Assembly (NCBI RefSeq): GCF_017309185.1
Contig: NZ_JAEKJZ010000001.1
Span: 2,356,001-2,420,000, forward strand
DNA length: 64,000 bases
From: Roseibium aggregatum
Lineage (GTDB): Bacteria > Pseudomonadota > Alphaproteobacteria > Rhizobiales > Stappiaceae
Direction: 5' to 3'
Shown here piece by piece: positions 1 to 8,271 of the stretch. The notes under the pieces are model-generated. The model was not told the DNA's origin. It saw only the letters and a list, made by a program, of their open reading frames with translations, and ran no database searches. A program made the translations under genes and the position numbers. Position 1 is the first letter of the stretch. Every line of letters begins with the position of its first letter.

Positions 1-52
1 TCTAGCGTCCTCCCGATCAAAGTTGGATTTCTCACCAGTCGGGAGCTGTTAG

Positions 53-949
53 GTGACTATCATTATCGGCCTGATTATCGCGGGTGCGTCCCTCATCGGC
101 GGTTTCGCCGCGCTCGGAGGCAAGGTCTCCGTGCTCTGGCAGCCCTGGGAACTTGTCATTATTCTTGGCGTCGCCATCGGTGCGTTCGTCGTCGCCAACC
201 CCATGAAAACAATCAAGGGAACGGTCGCGGCCGTCTCCGACGCCTTGCGTAACGCTGTCCCGAACAAGCGGGAATACCTTGATGTGCTGGCGCTGCTTTA
301 CGGCCTCATGCGCGAATTGCGGGCCAAGGGCCGGAACCAGGTTGAACCCCACATAGAAGACCCGAACACTTCGCCGATCTTCCAGAAGTATCCCGGGGTG
401 CTGCGCAACGCCAACCTGACCACGTTCATCTGCGACTATTTCCGGCTCATCATCGTCGGCAACGCGCGGGCACACGAGATCGAAGCCCTGGTGGACGAGG
501 AACTGCAAACGATCCACCGCGATCAGATGAAGCCCTATCACGCCATGAGCAGTACGGCGGACGCCCTGCCGGCAATCGGTATCATCGCGGCCGTTCTCGG
601 CGTGATCAAGGCAATGGCGGCAATCGACCAGTCTCCGCAGCTCCTCGGCAGCCTGATCGGCGCGGCGCTTGTGGGCACCTTCGTCGGGATCTTTTTCTCC
701 TATTCGCTGTTCGGCCCGCTGGCCGCCAAGATCAAGATCGTCCGCGAGTCCCGCCTGCGGACCTACATCGTGGTCAAGCAGACCCTGCTGGCCTTCATGA
801 ACGGCGCCGATCCGCAGATCGCGCTGGAACACGGCCGTAAGACGATTTCCGACTATGACCGTCCCACCATCGATGAGGTCGAAAACGAAACCATGAGCGC
901 CGGAACCGGCGCCGGCGACAACGTTCAGGATCTTCAGGGAGCCGCCTAG
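53..949 (+). CDS. motA: Flagellar motor stator protein MotA
   Basis: Proton-channel subunit of the flagellar stator; with MotB it couples proton flow to torque on the FliG ring. The 298-residue product has two hydrophobic segments at about 1-25 and 33-50, a charged cytoplasmic loop (RELRAKG near residue 90), and a second pair of segments at about 170-225 containing the ALPAIG motif with the conserved proline. The start is GTG at 53, preceded by GGGAG at 41-45. It heads a + strand motor/switch operon, with fliM 3 nt downstream. Only 52 nt of upstream sequence is visible, so its promoter may lie outside the window. Confidence 0.95.
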   Translation: MTIIIGLIIAGASLIGGFAALGGKVSVLWQPWELVIILGVAIGAFVVANPMKTIKGTVAAVSDALRNAVPNKREYLDVLALLYGLMRELRAKGRNQVEPHIEDPNTSPIFQKYPGVLRNANLTTFICDYFRLIIVGNARAHEIEALVDEELQTIHRDQMKPYHAMSSTADALPAIGIIAAVLGVIKAMAAIDQSPQLLGSLIGAALVGTFVGIFFSYSLFGPLAAKIKIVRESRLRTYIVVKQTLLAFMNGADPQIALEHGRKTISDYDRPTIDEVENETMSAGTGAGDNVQDLQGAA

Positions 950-952
950 ACC

Positions 953-1912
953 ATGATTGAAGCAGCGACTGCAAGTTCCAACGCTTCCAGCTCCGAACGG
1001 GCAAGAATAGCCGACCGCCTGCTGGATGCGGCGGGGATCTCCGTCGACCGCCTGCCGATGCTTCCGGTGGTGTTCGACCGCATGGCCCGGCTGATGGCCG
1101 ACGCCATGCGTCAGAAATCCCCCTCACCGTCCTATATTTCGGTGAGCTATGTTGAAAACAACCGGATCGGCGACGTTCTCGACGAGTTCGAATCCAACGC
1201 GCTTGTCGCCGTTCTCTATTCCCCGGAGTGGGATGCCCGGGTGTTGATCGGTTTCGACCGCGACTTCATCTTCACCCTGGTGGATGTGCTGTTCGGTGCC
1301 GACGGAACCGAACCGCCCATAGACGAGGAACGCTCTTTCTCGAACATCGAAACGCGTATCGCGCGGACCATGTTCGAGGTCGCCGCCAAGGCACTGGCGG
1401 AGTCCTTCTCGCCGATCGCCGAAACGACCATGAAGATCGAGCGGATCGAAAGTCGCATGGATTTTGCGGTGATCGGCCGGCGGAACAATCCGGCCGTGGT
1501 CGCACGCCTGCTCCAGCAGGCCATCGGCCGCGGTGGCGAGGTCTTCGTGGTGATGCCGCATGCCACGCTCAACCCGCTCCGCCAGCGCCTGTCCCAGGTC
1601 CTGTCCGGCGAGATGGCGGGACGCGACAAGCAGTGGACCCAGCATTTCCACAATGAAATCCAGCGCACCGAGGTCAAACTGGAGGCCATCCTGGAAGAAC
1701 GGGAAATGTCGCTTGGCGATCTCTCCGACCTCAAGGTCGGACAGGTCATCGAATTGCAGGCGACCGCCAGAACGCCCGTGACGCTCGCCTGTAACGAACA
1801 GCCCATCTTCACCTGCCAGCTCGGTCAGCTCGACGGTTCCTACACGCTGCAGATCGAAGAACTCATCCACGAGGAAGAAAAGGATCTATTCGATGATCTC
1901 CGCAATCGTTGA
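953..1912 (+). CDS. fliM: Flagellar motor switch protein FliM
   Basis: C-ring protein that receives the chemotaxis signal and links FliG to FliN. The 319-residue product has a central CheC-like region (about 45-230) and a C-terminal SpoA-type domain (about 245-312, with the VGQVIELQ stretch). The N-terminus lacks a recognisable LSQxEIDAL CheY-binding motif, so this contact may be divergent; that is inference. Its last 20 nt overlap the next gene in another frame. Position between motA and fliN supports the call. Confidence 0.93.
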   Translation: MIEAATASSNASSSERARIADRLLDAAGISVDRLPMLPVVFDRMARLMADAMRQKSPSPSYISVSYVENNRIGDVLDEFESNALVAVLYSPEWDARVLIGFDRDFIFTLVDVLFGADGTEPPIDEERSFSNIETRIARTMFEVAAKALAESFSPIAETTMKIERIESRMDFAVIGRRNNPAVVARLLQQAIGRGGEVFVVMPHATLNPLRQRLSQVLSGEMAGRDKQWTQHFHNEIQRTEVKLEAILEEREMSLGDLSDLKVGQVIELQATARTPVTLACNEQPIFTCQLGQLDGSYTLQIEELIHEEEKDLFDDLRNR

Positions 1913-2462
1913 CGGCGTCCTGCTTGTCGCACTCGTGGCGACGACGGTCCGGATGCTCCAGATGCACAAGGAGCTGCGCCGCCTTGGCTCCTATCACGAG
2001 GACTATCAGCGTATTTTCGACCAGACCGCCCTGGCGTTGGATGGGATCGAGGTTTCCATCCAGGAAATCAACGTCAAGGGCGCCCAGATCCTGAACGCCC
2101 TTGGAAACCGCATGGACGATGCCCGCGAGCTGATTGCGGAAATCGACGGCCTCACGCGTGAAGCCAAACGGCAGCAATCGGTCCTGAAGGCGGAACTGAA
2201 GGAGCTATCGAAAGCGACCGCCATGCTCGACAGCTCCCGCCGGTTCACACCAACCCACGATGACCTCGATATTTTCGAAGCCGATCCGGAAAACGCCAAA
2301 TCCGCGAAACCCCGGGACGGACGTTCTTCCAAGGTCGCCGACGGCGACACCGTGTTGCGGAGTGCGTCCCTCGAAACGGTGGAAACCCGTGTCCACCGCA
2401 TAGACACACCTTTGGCAAGTCCGTTCCGCACCGTTTCCATGAACCAGAAGGATAAAATGTAA
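1893..2462 (+). CDS. DUF6468-like membrane-anchored coiled-coil protein in the fliM-fliN interval
   Basis: Function unknown. The 189-residue product starts with a hydrophobic segment (about 3-20), followed by a long charged helical region with heptad-like spacing (about 25-115) and a polar, probably disordered C-terminal tail. It overlaps the end of fliM and its stop codon overlaps the fliN start (TAATG), so it is probably translationally coupled to both switch genes. I relate it to DUF6468, a family I recall from alphaproteobacterial flagellar loci; this is from memory and was not searched. A structural link between the C-ring and the membrane is a guess. Confidence 0.7.
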   Translation: MISAIVDGVLLVALVATTVRMLQMHKELRRLGSYHEDYQRIFDQTALALDGIEVSIQEINVKGAQILNALGNRMDDARELIAEIDGLTREAKRQQSVLKAELKELSKATAMLDSSRRFTPTHDDLDIFEADPENAKSAKPRDGRSSKVADGDTVLRSASLETVETRVHRIDTPLASPFRTVSMNQKDKM

Positions 2463-2851
2463 TGTCCGAAACCATCGATCACATTGCCACGGAAACCGGT
2501 CCGAAAGCGAAACCGGCCGACGCAACGAATTTCGCCAAGGTCGAATCCCCCGACAAAGGCGCCTCCAATGGGACCATGGGGGACGACAAGAACCTGGACA
2601 CCATCCTCGGCATTCCGGTCAACATTCAGGTCGTTCTTGGCTCCGCGACAATGCTTGTGTCCAACCTCTTGAAACTTGGCCGCGGCGCCGTCATCCCCCT
2701 GAACCATCGTGTCGGGGAGCCGATCGATATCGTGGTCAACGGCCGCGTGATCGCCAGGGGCGAAGTGGTCGTGGTCGAAGACGACAATTCCCGCTTCGGC
2801 GTGTCGCTCACGGAGATCATCAGCTCCCAGTCCGGCGCCCTGGATGTCTGA
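2462..2851 (+). CDS. fliN: Flagellar motor switch protein FliN
   Basis: C-ring base component that also docks the export ATPase complex through FliH. In the 129-residue product a variable, acidic/lysine-rich N-terminal part (1-40) precedes a SpoA domain at about 45-125, recognisable from ILGIPVNIQVVLG, the LGRGAVIPL segment and GEVVVVEDN near the end. The ATG overlaps the stop of the preceding gene. It shares the operon with fliM upstream and fliG downstream. Confidence 0.93.
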   Translation: MSETIDHIATETGPKAKPADATNFAKVESPDKGASNGTMGDDKNLDTILGIPVNIQVVLGSATMLVSNLLKLGRGAVIPLNHRVGEPIDIVVNGRVIARGEVVVVEDDNSRFGVSLTEIISSQSGALDV

Positions 2852-2922
2852 TCCGGGCATCGCACCCGATCCTGTTGCCATCTGACCGTTCAAACACTCA
2901 CTTTTTCCGGGAATGAGCGATA

Positions 2923-3993
2923 ATGACAAGCTCCGCCACTGCCGCCGGTATCTCGACGCAAGCGGCTAATATAATGAAACCGCCCGCGCCTCCCGCACGC
3001 CGCCTGAACGGGACGCAGCGAGTGGCGGCCATTTTGCTGTCGCTGGGCAAAACCAACTCCCAGAAACTGCTGCAGCATTTCGACCAGGACGAAATCCGGA
3101 TCATCACCGTCGCCGCCGCCCAGCTCGGCACGGTCTCGCCCGACGAACTGGACCGGCTGGCCGAGGAGTTCATCGAGCAGTTTTCCCACGGCACGACCCT
3201 TTTCGGCTCTGCCAACGAAGTGGAAAAGATGCTCGAAGGCGTGCTGCCGGAAGATCAGCTCGCGGACATCATGTCGGATGTGCTCGGCAACTCCAACAGG
3301 TCGATCTGGGACCGGCTGACCACCGTTTCCGAAACGGTTTTCGCAAACTACCTTCTGAAGGAACATCCCCAGACCGCGGCCCTGATCCTCACCAAGATCA
3401 AGCCGGCCGCGGCGGCAAAGGTCCTCAGCCAGATTCAGGCCCCAATTCGCAACCAGCTTGTTCGGCGCATGCTGTCGATCAAGGCGGTGGTGCCTGAAAT
3501 CATGCGCGACATCGAAAAGACGATGCACGAGGACTTCATGCTCAATCTGTCCGGCACCCTGGAGGCGGATTCTCATGCGCGCATGGCCGACATCCTGAAC
3601 AAGATGGACCGCGACCACATGGAGGATGCCCTGGAAAACCTCAACGAGGTCAGGCCGAAAACGGCGGAACTCCTGAAGGGCCTGCTGTTTACCTTCGACG
3701 ACATCATCAACCTCAACGCCCGCACCCGGATGGCGATTTTCGATCAGATACCAACCGACCGGATCGTTCTGGCGCTGAAAGGCACCAATGGACAGTTCCG
3801 GGAGGTCATCCTGTCATCCCTGACTTCCCGTGCGCGGCGTATCGCCGAACACGAACTCGCGGCGAGCGAGCCGGCCGCGCAGCGCGACGTCCTGGACGCC
3901 AGAAGCGCCATCACCAACCTGGCGCTGGAAATGGCCGGGCGGGGAGAAATCGAGCTCAATCCGAAACAGGACGAAGGTGCGTATTTTGCGTAA
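2923..3993 (+). CDS. fliG: Flagellar motor switch protein FliG
   Basis: Rotor protein that touches the stator; its C-terminal domain carries the charged residues that interact with MotA. The 356-residue product shows the usual three parts: N-domain (about 25-125, with AAILLSLG), middle domain (about 130-240, LTKIKPAAAAKVLSQI) and C-domain (about 245-345, with a charged torque helix DQIPTDRIVLALKG). It lies 71 nt after fliN in the same operon. The length is slightly above the family norm because of an N-terminal extension rich in Pro and Ala. Confidence 0.94.
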   Translation: MTSSATAAGISTQAANIMKPPAPPARRLNGTQRVAAILLSLGKTNSQKLLQHFDQDEIRIITVAAAQLGTVSPDELDRLAEEFIEQFSHGTTLFGSANEVEKMLEGVLPEDQLADIMSDVLGNSNRSIWDRLTTVSETVFANYLLKEHPQTAALILTKIKPAAAAKVLSQIQAPIRNQLVRRMLSIKAVVPEIMRDIEKTMHEDFMLNLSGTLEADSHARMADILNKMDRDHMEDALENLNEVRPKTAELLKGLLFTFDDIINLNARTRMAIFDQIPTDRIVLALKGTNGQFREVILSSLTSRARRIAEHELAASEPAAQRDVLDARSAITNLALEMAGRGEIELNPKQDEGAYFA

Positions 3994-4045
3994 CCGCCGG
4001 CGACCTTTCGGCTACGCCGGGTTCACCGGATAAACGGGTGGGCCG

Positions 4046-5122
4046 ATGTCGGAAGATACGGACAAGGATTCAAAAACAGAGGAACCGACCGAGAAGAAAA
4101 TCAGCGATGCCATCGAAAAGGGCAACACACCGGTTTCCAAGGAAGCTCCGGTCCTTGCGACTTTCATCGCCTCTCTTCTGATCGGCAGCTTCGTGGTGAC
4201 TTCGGGAGCCGGTCAGCTCGTCAAGACGCTGACCCACCTCCTGGACATATCGGGAGGAGTGGATCTTGGGAACAGCGCGGATGCCTTGCTGCTCAGCCAT
4301 GCGGTTTCAATCGAAGCCGGTAAATTCCTGGCGCCCATCATCGCGTTGCTCACCGTGGCCGGGCTTGCTTCCGCGTTCTTTCAAAACACCCCTCGCATCG
4401 TCTTCAACCGCATCAAGCCGGAGCTTTCCAAACTTTCGCCCGCGAAAGGCTGGAAACGCATATTCGGCGCCCAAGGCCTTGTCGAATTCCTCAAGGCGGT
4501 CTTCAAGTTCTCCACGGTCAGCGCCATTGTCTATGGCCAGTTCCGGGCGAATGAAGCGGAACTGATCAACGCCATGTTCACCGATCCAAGTGCCCTGCCC
4601 GAAGTCATCCTGCAGATTTCCATGCGTCTGATCGCCGGTGTCTGCATCGTAACGATCCTGCTGGTCACCGTCGACGTTCTTTGGTCGCGCTCTCACTGGC
4701 GCAAGAACCTGCGCATGAGCAAGCAGGAAATCAAGGACGAACACAAGCAGATGGAAGGCGACCCGATCGTCAAGGCACGTCAACGCTCCCTCGCACGCGA
4801 CCGGGCCCGAAACCGGATGATGGCCGCCGTCCCCAAGGCAACCCTGGTTGTCGCCAATCCGACACATTATGCCGTTGCGCTCCGCTATGACGGCGGCCAA
4901 AATCCCGCACCGGTTGTGGTCGCCAAGGGCCAGGACCTGATCGCGCTCAAGATCCGCGAAATCGCGGAAAGCAACGGGATCCCGGTGATCGAGGACCGCC
5001 AGCTCGCCAGATCTCTCTATGCGTCATCGGAAGTTGAACGCATGATACCACCAGAGTTCTACAGGGCGGTTGCAGAAATTATCTGTTACGTGTACTCACG
5101 CCAGGGGAAGGCTGCTGTATAG
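4046..5122 (+). CDS. flhB: Flagellar type III export protein FlhB
   Basis: Substrate-specificity switch of the flagellar export gate in the inner membrane. The 358-residue product has a lysine/glutamate-rich N-terminus (TEEPTEKK), four hydrophobic segments between about 30 and 215, and a soluble C-domain with the NPTH autocleavage motif (N271-P272). In the family, self-cleavage at NPTH, together with the ruler FliK (encoded near 18 kb), switches export from hook to filament subunits. It closes the recognisable part of the + strand flagellar operon. Confidence 0.96.
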   Translation: MSEDTDKDSKTEEPTEKKISDAIEKGNTPVSKEAPVLATFIASLLIGSFVVTSGAGQLVKTLTHLLDISGGVDLGNSADALLLSHAVSIEAGKFLAPIIALLTVAGLASAFFQNTPRIVFNRIKPELSKLSPAKGWKRIFGAQGLVEFLKAVFKFSTVSAIVYGQFRANEAELINAMFTDPSALPEVILQISMRLIAGVCIVTILLVTVDVLWSRSHWRKNLRMSKQEIKDEHKQMEGDPIVKARQRSLARDRARNRMMAAVPKATLVVANPTHYAVALRYDGGQNPAPVVVAKGQDLIALKIREIAESNGIPVIEDRQLARSLYASSEVERMIPPEFYRAVAEIICYVYSRQGKAAV

Positions 5123-5150
5123 ATAAATGAATTTTCGGAGGTCTGGGGGA

Positions 5151-5597
5151 ATGCAGGATCTGCCTGGAGGGCGCGAAAAGAAAATGTCCTCGCTCAGTTG
5201 CGACCGGCAGCGCCAGGAAGCCATCGCTTCCGCCCTTGCCGATTTCATCGAAGATCTGAAGCTGGTCGACGTTGTCGATTTCATCGCCTACATCCGTTCG
5301 GACAGGCACGGCAACATCGAGGAACTGATCAAATCTTCGGCCGAGCTCTTCTTCAAGGAAGGCAGTCTGCGCTACTCCATGGCCGCCCAGGCCGAAATCG
5401 AATGGGACACCACACCCAGGGTTTCACTGGACCTTGAATTCTTCAACAAGGGCGTATGGATCTACTTCACCGTCGTGCTCGCCTCTCCGGACAACGCGGT
5501 CAACGTTTCCTACGTCGAGATCCCGGACGCCGCCGGCAACAAGGTCAAGGAAACGGAGTTGCTGCTCGAGGCGCTGGCGGACGCACGGTTGAAGTAG
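5151..5597 (+). CDS. Small soluble protein of unknown function downstream of flhB
   Basis: I do not recognise this family. The product from the preferred start is 148 residues, mixed alpha/beta, with no signal peptide or membrane segment. A core with an IEWDTTPRVSLDLEFF strand-like stretch follows a helical N-terminal half. An in-frame ATG at 5127 exists, but GGAGGT at 5137-5142 sits 8 nt before the ATG at 5151, so the latter is preferred; 5184 is a further alternative. It begins 28 nt after flhB and is probably co-transcribed, which suggests but does not show a flagellar role. Confidence 0.6.
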   Translation: MQDLPGGREKKMSSLSCDRQRQEAIASALADFIEDLKLVDVVDFIAYIRSDRHGNIEELIKSSAELFFKEGSLRYSMAAQAEIEWDTTPRVSLDLEFFNKGVWIYFTVVLASPDNAVNVSYVEIPDAAGNKVKETELLLEALADARLK

Positions 5598-6170
5598 AGG
5601 CCAGGCTTCCGGGCAAACAGGGTCCTCAGGCGCTCCGATAGGTTCCTGCAGATTCCAGAACCTGCCGGTCTCTCTTTCAGTGAAAATCAGAAAAAGCCTT
5701 CCCAAAGGCGCCGGGCGCCAAAAGCCGATACGGGACGCGAGATTGTGCGAAACTCTTCCTCGATGACGACAAAAACGAAATGAGGAAACGCGCAGCGACA
5801 GGCTGGTCATAGGCTTGAACGTAGCTCTTCCCGGTGCGCTAGCGCTTTAACGCCAACCGAAACGAACAAAAAACCGGCCTTTGGTGGTTCCTGTAAGGCG
5901 TTGCGCTGACTTGCACAACCAACCGGGTCGTTCCGCGCAACGCGTCTTGCCGGCGAACCGGAACGTGACATCGGATTGGATACCGGTTCGTTGCGGTCTG
6001 AAAATGGAAGCAACTCCCAAAGGGTGCGTTACAGTTGCCTCACTGAGGTGTCCGTCAGCCTATCAAGCAACGGTTTTCACCAGACCGTGACCTCTTTCGG
6101 ACCGCTCCTTACCTCTCAGCCTTCGTGCACCGGCATCAGGAGACGACCCCAGCGGGTTTCCTTCCTTGGA
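5598..6170. other. Gene-poor interval between the two flagellar strands
   Basis: About 570 bp between the + strand motor operon and the terminator of the - strand operon. Reading frames here are short, mutually overlapping and lack credible Shine-Dalgarno sites. A small GC-rich inverted repeat (GGCGC-CGG-GCGCC near 5706-5718) has no T-run. I see no convincing gene, tRNA or repeat array. Confidence 0.5.
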
Positions 6171-6205
6171 CAAAAAAACGGCGCTTGCGATGGAACACAA
6201 GCGCC
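6171..6205 (-). terminator. Intrinsic terminator of the flgJ-like operon
   Basis: On the - strand an 8-bp perfect stem (plus-strand arms 6180-6187 and 6198-6205) with a 10-nt loop is followed by a run of seven T (plus-strand A-run 6172-6178). It lies 38 nt after the stop codon of the gene ending at 6244. Confidence 0.85.
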
Positions 6206-6243
6206 GGGGCCTGGGAGGCGGCAGGTAAATCAGTAGGCGGGTC

Positions 6244-6720
6244 TCAGATCGCGCTGCCCGGCAGCTCGGTCAGGACGTCTTCCTTGGCGAAGTAATTGAA
6301 CTCCTCGACCAGAACGTCATGGATTACCGGCTGGCCCAGACGGGAATTGGTCTGTTCCTTGAGCCGGTCCACGAACCCGTCCAGGTCGTAACGCTCCAGA
6401 CGCTGGAAATCGAGCGTTTCGTCGGCGTAGAGCGCCCGGAAGGCCTCATCGACCAGAAAAGGATGCGGCGGGACGGGTAGCCGGCGGAGGGTCTCGCCAT
6501 CCGCGGTAAAGACGAGCTTGGCGACCACATAACCCTGGATCGTGCCCTCGTAAAGGATCGGCACGTTGACCGGATTGACGGTCTCGTAGTCCAGTCCGAC
6601 GAAAACTTCCTCATTCTCGCCGCCGTCACTGTTCCTGGAGGCGAGATAATGCGCGGTTCCGTATCCGGACACCAGCATGGTCGCTGTCAACCAGACCCCT
6701 GCCGCCAGGATCTTCATCAT
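6244..6720 (-). CDS. Membrane-anchored or exported protein of unknown function in flagellar operon
   Basis: Unrecognised 158-residue product. An N-terminal hydrophobic segment (about 3-27, with ACVWLTA-like composition: LAAGVWLTATMLVSGYG) could be a membrane anchor or signal sequence. The rest is a soluble acidic domain with beta-strand-like stretches around YEGTIQGYVVAKLVF. Its start overlaps the previous gene by 4 nt (ATGA). It is the last gene before a terminator, in the unit that starts with the rod-binding protein. The single anchor plus periplasmic domain is loosely FliL-like, but a real fliL is present at 26 kb. Confidence 0.55.
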   Translation of the reverse strand: MMKILAAGVWLTATMLVSGYGTAHYLASRNSDGGENEEVFVGLDYETVNPVNVPILYEGTIQGYVVAKLVFTADGETLRRLPVPPHPFLVDEAFRALYADETLDFQRLERYDLDGFVDRLKEQTNSRLGQPVIHDVLVEEFNYFAKEDVLTELPGSAI

Positions 6721-7115
6721 CGCGCCGGCTCCGGAAACGGTGCCTGGTAGGTTCCATCCGACTCATAGGCAATCATTGTTTTTGACATCATTTCCACGAC
6801 TTCTGTTACAGCATTCATGTGGTGCTTTAATAGTCTGACGTTTTCGTCCAGAACACCCTTGAATTCCTGCAAATCGTCCTTCACCTGTTGCGGCAGGATG
6901 GTGCCCGGAACGTTTGCGCGCGCCCTGGTAAGATCGAGAAGCGCCTGGCTCTTGCCATATTCAAAAGCTTTGAGATCAGCGGTCGGGTTCGCGCGGAGCG
7001 CCCGGGTTTCCGACTGGACCGCATCGATGGCTCGCCGGACGGCAAGGGTCAGGGGCGCGAATTGTCCCGGATGGACAGGTCCCTCTTGTACGGCAATCTC
7101 CTGGCCGGTTTCCAT
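6717..7115 (-). CDS. Helical protein, possible FlgN-like export chaperone
   Basis: A 132-residue, all-helical, soluble product. The second half has the pattern LDENVRLLKHHMNAVTEVVEMM ending in a short Tyr-containing tail, which resembles the FlgN chaperones that hold FlgK and FlgL in the cytoplasm before export. The match is by pattern and position only. It overlaps the flgJ-like stop by 1 nt (TGATG) and the next gene by 4 nt, so all three genes are probably coupled. An unrelated Hyphomicrobiales-specific flagellar factor is the alternative. Confidence 0.5.
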   Translation of the reverse strand: METGQEIAVQEGPVHPGQFAPLTLAVRRAIDAVQSETRALRANPTADLKAFEYGKSQALLDLTRARANVPGTILPQQVKDDLQEFKGVLDENVRLLKHHMNAVTEVVEMMSKTMIAYESDGTYQAPFPEPAR

Positions 7116-7543
7116 CAGGCGTTCGCTCCTTGTTTGAGAGAGTCAGAAATCAGGTCTGCGATACCGACGCCTCCCGACGCGGCAATCTGGTTTGAAACCT
7201 GTTCGGCCAGCATCGATCTCCAGATTTCGCCGGTCGCGCCTTCACCGAAGACGGCATCCGCATCTTGCGGCAACATTGTTTCGACGAACTGGCTCAGCAC
7301 CATGGCTTCGAATTTCTCCGCCGGCGACTTGCCGCTTCCGGAGCTGCCGGTGGCGGCGGCAGAACTGAACCTGTTGAAATTCGCTTCCCACCCGGCGGAA
7401 GCATCGGCAAAGGCAAGGCCGAATCCCTCCCCGGTTCCTGAGGCGGCGATGGACCGCAACCGGTTTGTGGCGATTTGCCGACTGACCGGGTCCGCGGCCT
7501 TGGCGACATCCAGGATCAGGTCTGACGGAGGCGTAATCGCCAT
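7115..7543 (-). CDS. flgJ: Rod-binding protein, FlgJ N-domain only
   Basis: Rod cap/assembly factor of the flagellar basal body. The 142-residue product carries the FlgJ rod-binding domain in its C-terminal half (about 62-138, with AEKFEAMVLSQFVETMLP and WRSMLAEQVSNQIA). It has no muramidase domain, as is usual in alphaproteobacteria, where a separate transglycosylase opens the peptidoglycan (one lies at 16966-17547). The ATG at 7543 is preceded by AGGAG; a much longer frame upstream has low-complexity, atypical sequence and is not used. Confidence 0.85.
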   Translation of the reverse strand: MAITPPSDLILDVAKAADPVSRQIATNRLRSIAASGTGEGFGLAFADASAGWEANFNRFSSAAATGSSGSGKSPAEKFEAMVLSQFVETMLPQDADAVFGEGATGEIWRSMLAEQVSNQIAASGGVGIADLISDSLKQGANA

Positions 7544-7886
7544 GGAACAACTCCTCGGGTCTCTTTCGGATCGATGGGGCAAACAAGGCCCGGCCAGGTG
7601 ACAGGGCAAGGCAAGCAGGGATGCTTTCAGCCGGACCTTGTTTGCGCTTTCCGTTGTAGGGTATCCAGCTTGCGGGAGGCTTGCGTCGCCGTCTCGGACG
7701 GCGACTGAAAGGCTGGAACCTGGACTGGTCTGTGGAGGGTCTACACAGGGGCCTCTCAGCACCCGGTTCTCCAGGCAACAGAGACGGGACCCGTTTCATT
7801 TCTGACCGCACACGCGCCGGCTCTCCGATACGCCCCGTCCGATGAGGCAAGCCGGATCATGCCTGGCGTCCAACCGCCCCCCGGCC
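7544..7886. other. 343-bp leader region upstream of the flgJ-like gene
   Basis: No credible gene. The interval holds the conserved flagellar dyad at 7669-7681, about 125 nt upstream of the flgJ-like start. If transcription begins just downstream of that element, the mRNA has a leader of roughly 100 nt, unusually long for this cluster. Confidence 0.5.
7669..7681 (-). promoter_or_regulatory. Flagellar dyad motif, flgJ unit
   Basis: Plus strand CTTGCGGGAGGCT; read with the genes it is AGCCTCCCGCAAG followed by CT, so the AGCYT/AAGCT half-sites are both present. It is one mismatch from the CTTGCGYGARGCT consensus and 125 nt before the flgJ-like start. Confidence 0.6.
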
Positions 7887-8267
7887 CTACCCGTAGCGCC
7901 GATCGAGAAGTTCCATGAGGTCGCGCTCCTCTTGCGCACGCTGCTCCTCACCACGCATGCGGGCGAGCCGGTCAGCCATCAGGTTGAGCATCATCCTTTG
8001 CTGATCGAACTCGGAATTGACCTTCGCCCGGGCCTCGCTGACCTGAGCCAGCTCTTCGATGATCCGTCGCAGGCGTTCGGCTGCGTTGGCGATGAAACGA
8101 TCGTGCTGTGCAAGGTCGCCGTTCGACAGCGCCACGAGGATGCGTCGCTCCTTTTCGTTAAGTTGGTAGACCTGCGAGTCAAGTTTTTGCAGAAGCCACG
8201 AGGAAAACAGGAAGATCTGCTTCTGCATACGGAACAACCGTTCGAGTTCCTGACTGTTTCGCGCCAT
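7887..8267 (-). CDS. Coiled-coil protein downstream of fliR, possibly FliJ-like
   Basis: A 126-residue, highly charged, all-helical product with heptad spacing over most of its length (LERLFRMQKQIFLF, then NAAERLRRIIEELAQV, then a Arg/Glu-rich tail). It starts 4 nt after fliR and is therefore probably translated together with flhA and fliR. Size, charge and coiled coil resemble FliJ, the central stalk of the export ATPase that contacts FlhA. The assignment rests on position and composition only. Confidence 0.5.
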   Translation of the reverse strand: MARNSQELERLFRMQKQIFLFSSWLLQKLDSQVYQLNEKERRILVALSNGDLAQHDRFIANAAERLRRIIEELAQVSEARAKVNSEFDQQRMMLNLMADRLARMRGEEQRAQEERDLMELLDRRYG

Positions 8268-8271
8268 CGGA

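Noticed and set aside
1..52. Possible 3' end of an upstream gene ending in TAG at 50-52
   Set aside because: Only about 16 codons are visible and they match no flagellar C-terminus I recognise.
5742..5754. ATTGTGCGAAACT resembling the flagellar dyad (10 of 13 positions)
   Set aside because: No - strand gene follows it; it would point into the antisense of the flhB-distal gene.
7544..7762. N-terminal extension of the flgJ-like frame
   Set aside because: Low-complexity Pro/Ser/Leu sequence that would include the dyad motif; AGGAG precedes the ATG at 7543.
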